Shown piece by piece: positions 8,171 through 15,398 of a DNA stretch of 64,000 bases. The notes beneath the pieces were generated by a model. The model was not told the origin of the DNA, made no database searches, and saw only the letters and a list, made by a program, of their open reading frames with translations. This DNA comes from Clostridia bacterium (GTDB lineage: Bacteria > Bacillota > Peptococcia > DRI-13 > SM3-B62): the NCBI GenBank assembly GCA_018432615.1, contig JAHDSQ010000012.1, positions 62,001 to 126,000 of the forward strand. Direction: 5' to 3'. The translations under genes and the position numbers were made by a program. How positions within the stretch are numbered: position 1 is the stretch's first letter; each line of letters begins with the position of its first letter.

Positions 8171-9694
8171 TCACCTTTCCTTTCTGAATTGATGGAGAAT
8201 GAGACGAGAGTATTTGTCTCCCATGATTAAAAGCAGCAGAAAAAAGAGAAAGACATAAAGGATGGTAAGAACTACTAAGTTAAAGCAATTGTCTTGCACA
8301 AGAATTTTGCTGATGTCTAACAGTTTGTAAAGCAGCAATCCGGCAATTCCCAGGCGCAGGCAAAGGGAAAAATCCAGTTTGAAACCTGTTTTTATTTTTA
8401 TGACGGTTAGGTTGAGAAGAGCCAAAACAAAATATCCGGTTACATAGCAGAGAGGGATGCCGTAAAGACCCAATACAGGATTACAGCCAAAATAGTATAT
8501 ACCAAAAAGACGGATGCTTCCGCTGATAAGGGTCGTCATAAAAATGGTTTTAACAAGGCCAATGCCCTGTAGGATGCCGGAGCTGGTTTGAGCAAGATAA
8601 AGGAAGATGCAGCCAAAAGTCAGAGTTTGCAGCAAGACACCTGCCTGATGAGATTGAAATAAAAGCGTCGTCATATAAGGACCCCAAAAGTAAAGGATGA
8701 TAGCACAAGGGACACCGGCCAGTAAGGTTATGCTGATTGCATCCGTTGTGCGCTTAGCTAATTGTCCTTTTTGTCTTTGGGTATTTGCTGCGGAAATAGA
8801 AGGGACCAGTGAGGTGGCAAGGGAAAAAGATAAGGTTGACGGTATCATAAGCAGAGTGAAGGCCACCCCGGTAAGTTCGCCGTAAAATGAGGTGGCTTGA
8901 GACAATGTGCTGCCGAACCTTATCAATTGTCTTGGAATTAGGTTGGCCTCCAATGTTGTCAAGAGGGTATGGATAACCCTGGTAATTGTTAAAGGGACTC
9001 CAAAAGAAAATAGTTTAGAAAGAAGCGCAATCTTAGGAAGAGCTACAAGTTTTCCCGTTAGCGCTTGCTTATGATATAGTTTTCTCAAATATATCAGGCC
9101 GCCAACCTCGCTGAGGAAAATAGCAGATGCCAAGCCTACGGTAGCCCAAACAAGCCCGTAATCGTGTAAAAAATACACTAGGGCAATTCCAGAGGTGAAC
9201 CGGATAACCTGTTCGACAATTTGGTTATAAGCGGTGGGGCGCATGTCCTGTAGACCTTGGAAATAGCTGCGGATTGCTGATGCCGAGGCAACAATAGGCA
9301 AGAGGATAACCAAGATGAGAAAGGAAGGAATAACCCGAAAATCTGTATAAAAATGTCGTATCAGTAGAGGGGAGAAAAACAGCAATAATAAAGAGACAAG
9401 GGATGAAATGATAACCAACGTGGTGATGCTCCTTGCCAACATATTTTCTGCGCTTTTTTGCCCGGAAACAGTAATTATTTCCGGAATATATTTGGCAATT
9501 GCAGTTGGTAAACCGGCTGTTGTAAGAAGAAGTGCTGTTACGTATAATGGATATATCATGTTAAAGATACCGATTCCTTCCGTACCGATTAACCTGACTA
9601 TTACTACCTGATATACAAAACCTAATGTTCTGACAAGGATGCTGGCCAGCATGAGGATTAGTGCACCCTTGAGAAAGGATTGCCGGGAAGACAT
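8171..9694 (-). CDS. spoVB: SpoVB-type polysaccharide/lipid flippase
   Basis: A 507-residue membrane protein of the MVF/MATE-like flippase superfamily with about fourteen helices. Its start (FLKGALILMLASILVRTLGF, then GTEGIGIFNM) closely follows Bacillus SpoVB, a stage V sporulation protein needed for spore cortex and related to lipid II flippases such as MurJ and Amj. Family members are often present in several copies, so the exact sporulation role is an inference. The start is preceded by GGAGGTG on the minus strand. It is a single gene, convergent with surE and divergent from the EF-G-like gene. Confidence 0.85.
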   Translation of the reverse strand: MSSRQSFLKGALILMLASILVRTLGFVYQVVIVRLIGTEGIGIFNMIYPLYVTALLLTTAGLPTAIAKYIPEIITVSGQKSAENMLARSITTLVIISSLVSLLLLFFSPLLIRHFYTDFRVIPSFLILVILLPIVASASAIRSYFQGLQDMRPTAYNQIVEQVIRFTSGIALVYFLHDYGLVWATVGLASAIFLSEVGGLIYLRKLYHKQALTGKLVALPKIALLSKLFSFGVPLTITRVIHTLLTTLEANLIPRQLIRFGSTLSQATSFYGELTGVAFTLLMIPSTLSFSLATSLVPSISAANTQRQKGQLAKRTTDAISITLLAGVPCAIILYFWGPYMTTLLFQSHQAGVLLQTLTFGCIFLYLAQTSSGILQGIGLVKTIFMTTLISGSIRLFGIYYFGCNPVLGLYGIPLCYVTGYFVLALLNLTVIKIKTGFKLDFSLCLRLGIAGLLLYKLLDISKILVQDNCFNLVVLTILYVFLFFLLLLIMGDKYSRLILHQFRKER

Positions 9695-9948
9695 ACGAAC
9701 ACCTCCACATTAGCATCTAAAGATAACTATGTGGACCGATTAAAAATTATCATAAGATAATTAAACGTGAATATTGGTAAGAATAGATGATAATGGGATA
9801 AGGGTAGAAGTTGATGAGTTTATATTAACGAAAAAAGAAGGATTTTATTAATTTATGATTAATATAAAAAAGATGGCTTTAAAGTAATATGCTTTTGCCG
9901 GTATGCCCGCAGGCAATTGTAAAATATATTCTCAAAGGAGGGCTTGTA
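9695..9948. other. AT-rich divergent intergenic region with inverted repeat
   Basis: This 254-bp gap separates divergent spoVB and the EF-G-like gene, so it should hold promoters for both. It contains a 7-bp inverted repeat, AATTATC-ataa-GATAATT (9745-9762), near the spoVB start, which could be an operator or simply chance in AT-rich DNA. A weaker stem TTGCC/GGCAA (9895-9916) lies just upstream of the EF-G-like ribosome site. I could not identify a convincing -35/-10 pair. Confidence 0.3.
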
Positions 9949-11988
9949 TTGATTTCATACTCAAGTAATGCAATCAGAAATGTAGGAATTCTGGCTCATG
10001 GAGGGGCGGGTAAGACATCGCTGACAGAGTCTATGTTGTTTAATGCCGGTCACACTACCCGTTTGGGCAAGGTGGATGACGGCACTACGACAACGGATTA
10101 TTTGCCTGAAGAGATTAAGAGAAAAGTAACGGTTAGCACAACACTCGCTCCTGTTGAGTGGAGGAACAATAAAATCAATATTCTTGATACTCCGGGTTAT
10201 GCGGACTTTATCGGTGAGGTAAAAAGCGCACTTCGGGCTGTTGATAATATTATCCTTGTTGTTGATGGAGTAGGCGGCATTGAGGTTCAGACGGAGGTGC
10301 ATTGGGATACTGCGCAGGAAGCAGGCATTCCTCGTTTGATTTTTGTTAATAAATTGGATCGCGAAAATGCTAATTTTGATCGTGTTCTGGCGGATCTGAA
10401 GGAAAAATTCGGTAACCATGTCGTCCCATTCGTGCTTCCGATTGGCAGTGAGGATAGTTTTTGTGGTGTAGTCGATATTATGAAAAAAAAGGCTTATAAA
10501 TTTGAAGGCAAGGATGTAAAAGAGGAAGAAGTACCGTCTGAAATGTTGCCGGAACTTGAAAAACATCGGGAGGCCATTATTGAAGCAGCAGCAGAAGGTG
10601 ATGATGAGCTCTTAATGAAATATCTTGATGGTGAACCATTATCGGACGAAGAAGTTGCCAAGGGTTTAAAGGAAAGTATTATGAAGGCCAAGGTTGTTCC
10701 GGTTTTTTGTGGTTCTGCCTTGAAAAATATAGGTATTCAACCGGTAATGGATGCGATGATCGATTTAATGTCCTCTCCCCTTGATATTGCGGAATTGTCA
10801 GGTGAAAAGCCGGAAGGCAATCATTTGGCGGCAGTTGTCTTTAAAACCTTAGCCGATCCTTTTGTTGGAAAACTGAGTTTTATCAAGGTTGTTAAAGGTG
10901 TATTGAAAAGTGATTCTACGGTTACAAATATCAATAAAGAAAAGGACGAACGTTTTGGTTCCTTGTTGGTAATGAGAGGCAAAACCCAGGACAATGTAAA
11001 AGAAGCTCAGGCAGGAGACATTGTAGCCATTGCCAAACTAGCGGTTACAACAACAGGAGATACCTTGGGAGAAAAGAATAAGACAAAGGCGTTGGAAGGC
11101 GTGAAGTTTCCGACACCTACCTTTTCCGTGGCAGTACATGCTAAATCCCGTAATGACGAGGATAAGGTAGGTAACGCATTATTCAGATTAACTGAAGAAG
11201 ATCCTACTTTAAAATTAGAGAAGAACACCGAAACAAAACAAACGATTCTTACAGGCATGGGAGAGCAGCACCTTGATATCACTATGGAAAGGTTGCAACG
11301 CAAATTTGGAGTAGAGGTAAACACTACTACCCCCAAGGTTCCTTATCGTGAAACCATAAGAGGGACTGCTGAGAATGAATATAAGCATAAGAAACAATCG
11401 GGGGGACATGGACAATACGGCCATGTTAAGCTGCGTTTTGAACCTAATCCCGATTCGGACTTCGAGTTTACGGAGACCATCTTCGGCGGATCCGTACCGA
11501 AAAACTACCATCCGGCTGTTGAAAAAGGAGTACGTGATGCTATGGCCGAGGGAGTCTTGGCAGGATTCCCCATGAGCAACATCAAGGTTACGTTGTATGA
11601 TGGTTCATATCATGATGTTGACTCCTCTGAAATGTCCTTTAAGATTGCCGCACAAATGTGCTTTAAAAAAGGTATGGAAAAGGCAAAACCTGTACTAATG
11701 GAGCCGATAATGAACGTGGAGGTTATGGTTCCTGATCAGTTTATGGGTGATATAATCAGCGACTTAAACGGCAAAAGAGGTAGGATACTGGGAATGGAGC
11801 CTCAAGGAAAATGGCAGATCGTCAAAGCACAGGCTCCCCTTGCTGAAATGTATCGTTATGCAATTGACTTAAAATCTATAACCCAAGGGCGGGGTACATT
11901 TACCATGGAGTTTGACCATTATGAGGATGTACCACAGCAGGTTGCTAAGGATATCATTGAAGCCGCTGAAAAAGCGAAGGAAGAATAA
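9949..11988 (+). CDS. Elongation factor G-like GTPase (EF-G2 type)
   Basis: A five-domain translational GTPase of 679 residues. The G1 loop is AHGGAGKT (16-23) instead of the AHIDAGKT of housekeeping EF-G, and G3 is DTPGY (80-84): the catalytic His of EF-G is replaced by Tyr. G4 is NKLD (134-137). These changes mark the EF-G2 or EF-G-like clade (for example Thermus EF-G-2), whose cellular role is not settled. TTG 9949 is chosen because AAAGGAGGG ends seven bases upstream; an in-frame ATG at 9889 would extend the protein by 20 residues that do not resemble EF-G. No rpsL, rpsG or tuf is nearby, which also argues against the main EF-G. A terminator follows. Confidence 0.9.
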   Translation: MISYSSNAIRNVGILAHGGAGKTSLTESMLFNAGHTTRLGKVDDGTTTTDYLPEEIKRKVTVSTTLAPVEWRNNKINILDTPGYADFIGEVKSALRAVDNIILVVDGVGGIEVQTEVHWDTAQEAGIPRLIFVNKLDRENANFDRVLADLKEKFGNHVVPFVLPIGSEDSFCGVVDIMKKKAYKFEGKDVKEEEVPSEMLPELEKHREAIIEAAAEGDDELLMKYLDGEPLSDEEVAKGLKESIMKAKVVPVFCGSALKNIGIQPVMDAMIDLMSSPLDIAELSGEKPEGNHLAAVVFKTLADPFVGKLSFIKVVKGVLKSDSTVTNINKEKDERFGSLLVMRGKTQDNVKEAQAGDIVAIAKLAVTTTGDTLGEKNKTKALEGVKFPTPTFSVAVHAKSRNDEDKVGNALFRLTEEDPTLKLEKNTETKQTILTGMGEQHLDITMERLQRKFGVEVNTTTPKVPYRETIRGTAENEYKHKKQSGGHGQYGHVKLRFEPNPDSDFEFTETIFGGSVPKNYHPAVEKGVRDAMAEGVLAGFPMSNIKVTLYDGSYHDVDSSEMSFKIAAQMCFKKGMEKAKPVLMEPIMNVEVMVPDQFMGDIISDLNGKRGRILGMEPQGKWQIVKAQAPLAEMYRYAIDLKSITQGRGTFTMEFDHYEDVPQQVAKDIIEAAEKAKEE

Positions 11989-11993
11989 AAAAT

Positions 11994-12039
11994 AAAAAAG
12001 AGCTGTCGTCGTGATTAAAAACGAGGCAGCTCTTTTTTT
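11994..12039 (+). terminator. Rho-independent terminator after EF-G-like gene
   Basis: A 12-bp stem (11994-12005 with 12027-12038), extended inside by TCGT/ACGA with a GG bulge, is followed by a run of seven T. It begins six bases after the stop codon. Confidence 0.9.
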
Positions 12040-12070
12040 AGCGGCATAATAGATATTCAATTCAAAGGAA

Positions 12071-12096
12071 AAATAAAAAAGCCCCGAAAGGCTTTA
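12071..12096 (-). terminator. Terminator of tRNA-Trp transcript
   Basis: On the minus strand AAAGCC pairs with GGCTTT (12090-12095 with 12078-12083) around a short loop, followed by TTTTATTTTT. It begins seven bases beyond the encoded CCA end of the tRNA. Confidence 0.75.
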
Positions 12097-12102
12097 AATA
12101 TC

Positions 12103-12178
12103 TGGCAGGGGCAGAAGGACTTGAACCCTCAACCAACGGATTTGGAGTCCGCTACTCTACCAATTGAGCTATACCCCT
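12103..12178 (-). tRNA. trnW: tRNA-Trp (CCA anticodon)
   Basis: A 76-nt cloverleaf. The acceptor arm AGGGGTA pairs with TGCCCCT, the discriminator is G, and the CCA end is encoded. The D arm contains AGCTCAATTGGTAGAGT, the anticodon stem GCGGA/TCCGT holds the loop CTCCAAA (anticodon CCA), and the T arm is GAGGG-TTCAAGT-CCTTC. All arms pair. It is a single-gene transcript with its own consensus promoter and terminator. Confidence 0.98.
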
Positions 12179-12196
12179 ATATGCTGTGCGAGTAAT

Positions 12197-12225
12197 ATTA
12201 TAAGATAAAAAGGCTGCGGTGTCAA
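12197..12225 (-). promoter_or_regulatory. Consensus sigma-A promoter of tRNA-Trp
   Basis: On the minus strand TTGACA (12220-12225) and TATAAT (12197-12202) are separated by exactly 17 bases, a perfect match to the housekeeping consensus. Transcription should begin near 12190, about twelve bases before the mature tRNA 5' end. Confidence 0.92.
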
Positions 12226-12268
12226 CCGGATGTGGATTTCTTGAGTGGATTAGGAGTGTGTTTGTTCT

Positions 12269-12676
12269 GTGTTAATGAATATTGTCTTGTTTATTACGGT
12301 GCTGTTCGGCCTTCATTACATAAAGATTATAACGATATCCTGTGAGGGATCTGTTTTGCCGTATCCTTTATTACTGTTGTCTGCCGTCATTATTGCAGTA
12401 GTGGCCATTTTCCTGAGTGTCCGGCTTTGGCAGTGGTACGACAGTATCATAAAAATATTTTCCAAGGCATTAAGAGTTCTTGATTTATTGACTTGGGCAG
12501 CGGTCTTGTGGTTTTGCATTTTGGGGTACAAGGTATTTATTTCTTCGATACCTGCTTGTGCCGTTTATAGATGGCTCCCCTTGTATCTCAATATCTATTT
12601 ATGGGTAGGAACGACTATATTGGGCATCTTGATTGTGGGTATTGTGCGCCTGTTCAAGGATGGGAAACTGTTATAA
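12269..12676 (+). CDS. Hypothetical four-helix membrane protein
   Basis: I do not recognise this 135-residue protein. It has four hydrophobic segments (roughly residues 3-20, 30-52, 68-90 and 104-127) with short loops and a basic C-terminal KDGKLL. GTG 12269 is ten bases after GGAGTG; ATG 12275 is an alternative. It lies between the divergent tRNA-Trp and an equally unrecognised Gln-rich gene, so context gives no role. Codon use looks like the neighbours. Four-helix small proteins of this kind are common in spore formers, but nothing specific supports that here. Confidence 0.6.
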   Translation: MLMNIVLFITVLFGLHYIKIITISCEGSVLPYPLLLLSAVIIAVVAIFLSVRLWQWYDSIIKIFSKALRVLDLLTWAAVLWFCILGYKVFISSIPACAVYRWLPLYLNIYLWVGTTILGILIVGIVRLFKDGKLL

Positions 12677-12771
12677 AGAACTGCATAATAATGCCATAAA
12701 ATACCATGCATAGAGGATAAATATGGTGGCAAGATAGTGATGAAACAATTAATTTTCGAGGGGGTCGATGT

Positions 12772-13323
12772 ATGTATAATAATCAGGTTCAACAGGTACA
12801 GCAGAAAATAAACTCCGTCCACCAAATGGTAGCACAGATTAAGCAGAACGAGCAGAATTCACAGCACAGGCTTCAGCAAATAGCCCAGGAGGAAGCGTAT
12901 GCTGTCCAACAACTGCAGCGAGTACAGCAACTTTGCCAAGAGTGTGTTTCCGGCCTGCAAAGTATTTCTCTTGGAACGACTCAGCAGTCTTTTGCGACAA
13001 CGTCAGTGCCCTATGGAACTTCCACCTTCCAGCCGACAACACAGAGCAGCTTTGGGGGAAACCAAGGTTCCACGCTGTTTAATCCGAACATCTCAAATCC
13101 TGCGTCTGCTGGTATAAGGTCAACACAGATGATGGGAGGACAAATTTCGGATATAGCCACAATGGACCCCGATACTTATCAGGCTTCCCAGCAAATACTG
13201 GGAGGAGGAAACACAAGCCTGAGTCAAATTGGACAACAGGCAGGTGTTTCAGGAGTGGCGGGAATCAGCAATGCTCAACAAGGGATGAGCGGAATGGCAC
13301 AAAATATGGGTTACAGCCAGTAA
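12772..13323 (+). CDS. Gln/Ser/Gly-rich protein with N-terminal coiled coil
   Basis: An unrecognised 183-residue protein. Residues 1-65 are a Gln-rich amphipathic helix likely to form a coiled coil (VQQVQQKINSVHQMVAQIKQ), with one CQEC pair near 55-58. The remainder is low-complexity Ser, Thr, Gly, Gln and Asn with SxFGGNQGS-like stretches, and it ends GYSQ. This resembles spore-surface or coat-associated proteins in composition only; no homology is claimed. ATG 12772 follows CGAGGGGGTCGATGT, a strong ribosome site. It is monocistronic, closed by a terminator. No signal peptide or transmembrane helix is present. Confidence 0.65.
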   Translation: MYNNQVQQVQQKINSVHQMVAQIKQNEQNSQHRLQQIAQEEAYAVQQLQRVQQLCQECVSGLQSISLGTTQQSFATTSVPYGTSTFQPTTQSSFGGNQGSTLFNPNISNPASAGIRSTQMMGGQISDIATMDPDTYQASQQILGGGNTSLSQIGQQAGVSGVAGISNAQQGMSGMAQNMGYSQ

Positions 13324-13348
13324 TTTTATTGAAACAGGACATTATGAG

Positions 13349-13378
13349 AAGCAACGGTTTGAAAAAGCCGTTGCTTTT
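13349..13378 (+). terminator. Terminator after Gln-rich gene
   Basis: A 9-bp perfect stem AAGCAACGG/CCGTTGCTT (13349-13357 with 13368-13376) with a ten-base loop and a short T-run, 25 bases after the stop. Confidence 0.75.
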
Positions 13379-13415
13379 CCGATTAAAGATATTATCGAGA
13401 TATTATCTTTGATAT

Positions 13416-13445
13416 TTGACGTAAAACCCTTTAATGGATTATAAT
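13416..13445 (+). promoter_or_regulatory. Sigma-A promoter of UPF0173 hydrolase gene
   Basis: TTGACG (13416-13421) and TATAAT (13440-13445) are 18 bases apart. A transcript starting near 13452 would have a leader of about 20 bases with GAGGTG just before ATG 13472. Confidence 0.75.
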
Positions 13446-13471
13446 GGGAGAAAAGAAACGAGGTGCTAAAT

Positions 13472-14158
13472 ATGCTGAAGATTAACTATCACGGACATGC
13501 TTGTTTTGGCCTATCCAGCGGTAAATACGAAATATTGATCGATCCCTTTATTAACGGTAACCCTTTAGCAAGGGTCAAAGCAGAAGAACTAAACCCGACG
13601 CATATTCTTGTTACTCACGGACATGGCGACCACCTCGGAGATACTTTAGAAATTGCCAAAAGAACTGATGCGCTGGTGATAGCTCCGAATGAACTGGCGA
13701 AATATTGTGGCATGAAAGGCGTTAAAAACCATCCCATGCACATCGGCGGTTCCTACCGGTTTGATTTTGGACGGGTCAAGCTGACACCTGCATGGCATGG
13801 TTCGGCTGTCATCAATGATAATGAAATCATTTATACTGGTACGCCCTGTGGTTTTGTAGTGGAGATTGACGGAAAATATGTTTATCATGCCGGGGATACG
13901 GGACTATTCAGCGACATGAAGTTGATAAGCGCGGCTTTTTCATTGGATTGCGCATTGTTGCCTATTGGAGATAATTTTGTGATGGGACCGGAGGATGCTG
14001 TTTTGGCAGCGGAAATGTTGCAGGCAAAAATAACTGTGCCCATGCACTATAATACGTTCCCCGTTATAAAACAGGACCCGCAAAAGTTTATTGAGCTTTT
14101 AGAAAAAAAAGGTCTGAAGGGTAAAGTGTTGGAACCGGAAGAATACCTGGAATTATAA
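13472..14158 (+). CDS. UPF0173 metal-dependent hydrolase
   Basis: A metallo-beta-lactamase-fold hydrolase of 228 residues, the normal length for UPF0173 (Bacillus YtkL). The metal motif is THGHGDHLGD; further ligands are the His in PAWHGS, the Asp in HAGDTGLF and the His in VPMHYNTFP. The physiological substrate of this family is not known. ATG 13472 with GAGGTG (13460-13465) is preferred to GTG 13463, which lies inside the ribosome site. It has its own promoter. A 9-bp hairpin follows the stop (about 14164-14186) without a clear T-run. Confidence 0.9.
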   Translation: MLKINYHGHACFGLSSGKYEILIDPFINGNPLARVKAEELNPTHILVTHGHGDHLGDTLEIAKRTDALVIAPNELAKYCGMKGVKNHPMHIGGSYRFDFGRVKLTPAWHGSAVINDNEIIYTGTPCGFVVEIDGKYVYHAGDTGLFSDMKLISAAFSLDCALLPIGDNFVMGPEDAVLAAEMLQAKITVPMHYNTFPVIKQDPQKFIELLEKKGLKGKVLEPEEYLEL

Positions 14159-14267
14159 AAATGTGGCGTCTGAAGTTATCAGGCGCCTGATTTATAGTGA
14201 GCCCGGCATGGGCGCAGTCTAACTGGATGTTGTGGACTATAACCGGCAGGTTTAAAGGGAGGAAGCT

Positions 14268-15368
14268 TTGAAAGAAAAAAAATATCTTGCAGCAATGCAC
14301 AAATATTTTGGCTTACAGTTGAATAAATATTACACCGGGTTGTTGAGTCACTACGGTTCCTTTGAAGAGGTGTGGAAAACAAATGCCTATCCTGATAAGG
14401 TCCTGGGGATTTCCCGTGACCTCTGGAACGGCTTTATAGATATGAGAAAAAAGCTTGATCCCGAGAAGTATTTATCCGGCGTTATGGAAAAGGGAATAAG
14501 AATTATTTCGCGGGATGATGAGGATTTTCCAAATTTGTTATTGCATATTTACAATATTCCATGTATTCTTTATTATTGTGGGGATGTATCATTTAGTAAT
14601 AAAGACGCTTTAGCGATAGTTGGCACAAGAAAACCGACATATTATGGTCTCAAGCAGGCAAGAATATTTTCTGGCAGGCTGTCCGGTTGCGGTTTGGTCA
14701 TAGCAAGTGGGCTAGCCCGTGGTATTGATGTCGCAGCTCATGAGGCGGCGTTGGATAACGGAGGAAAAACAATTGCGGTTTTAGGCTCGGGATTGGATGT
14801 ACTGTATCCTCGGGAAAACAGAAAGGCATTTGACAGAATAACCGAATACGGACTGGCATTAAGTGAATTCCCACCAGGCACTCCTCCTCTTAAAAGGAAC
14901 TTTCCTATTCGCAACAGGATAATCAGCGGCCTCAGCTTAGGTGTTCTGGTTATTGAGGCTCAAGCACGGAGTGGGTCATTGATAACGGTTGATTGTGCCC
15001 TTGAGCAGGGCAGAGAAGTATATGCCTTACCGGGATGTGTATCCAGTCCGCAGAGTATCGGACCGTTGCGTTTAATACAAAATGGGGCAAAACCTGTGAT
15101 ATGCCCGGAAGATATTATGGAAGAAGAAGTATTTCAATACAATAGCGGTCTGTTTGCCGAAAATGGTAAGCAAGGAGAAAAGGAAAAAGTAACCTTGGAT
15201 AGTACGGAAAAATCAGCTATACTTAACACATTGAGTTGGGAACCGGTACATGTTGACTATTTAATGAATAAAGTAGAGAATAAGGAAGATATCTTTCACG
15301 AACTTTTGATTTTGGAACTGAAGGGTTTAATCAAACAGCTTCCGGGGAAATATTATGTAAGAGCATAG
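14268..15368 (+). CDS. dprA: DNA-processing protein DprA
   Basis: Binds single-stranded DNA and loads RecA during natural transformation; it is widely kept in bacteria not known to be competent. The 366-residue protein has an N-terminal helical region, then the Rossmann-like DprA domain (IVGTRKPTYYGL, ASGLARGIDVAAHEAAL, AVLGSGLDVLYP, FPIRNRIISGLS, EAQARSGSLIT) and a C-terminal winged-helix DML1-like region from about residue 300. TTG 14268 follows GGGAGG at six bases. topA is 30 nt downstream, the usual Firmicute pairing. No competence gene is adjacent. Confidence 0.96.
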   Translation: MKEKKYLAAMHKYFGLQLNKYYTGLLSHYGSFEEVWKTNAYPDKVLGISRDLWNGFIDMRKKLDPEKYLSGVMEKGIRIISRDDEDFPNLLLHIYNIPCILYYCGDVSFSNKDALAIVGTRKPTYYGLKQARIFSGRLSGCGLVIASGLARGIDVAAHEAALDNGGKTIAVLGSGLDVLYPRENRKAFDRITEYGLALSEFPPGTPPLKRNFPIRNRIISGLSLGVLVIEAQARSGSLITVDCALEQGREVYALPGCVSSPQSIGPLRLIQNGAKPVICPEDIMEEEVFQYNSGLFAENGKQGEKEKVTLDSTEKSAILNTLSWEPVHVDYLMNKVENKEDIFHELLILELKGLIKQLPGKYYVRA

Positions 15369-15398
15369 AGGAGATTGTAATATTAGGGGTGAGTATAT

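Noticed and set aside
9961-10566. A 201-codon minus-strand frame opposite the EF-G-like gene
   Set aside because: It lies against the conserved GTPase domain; the predicted product has no family features and the codon pattern follows the plus-strand gene.
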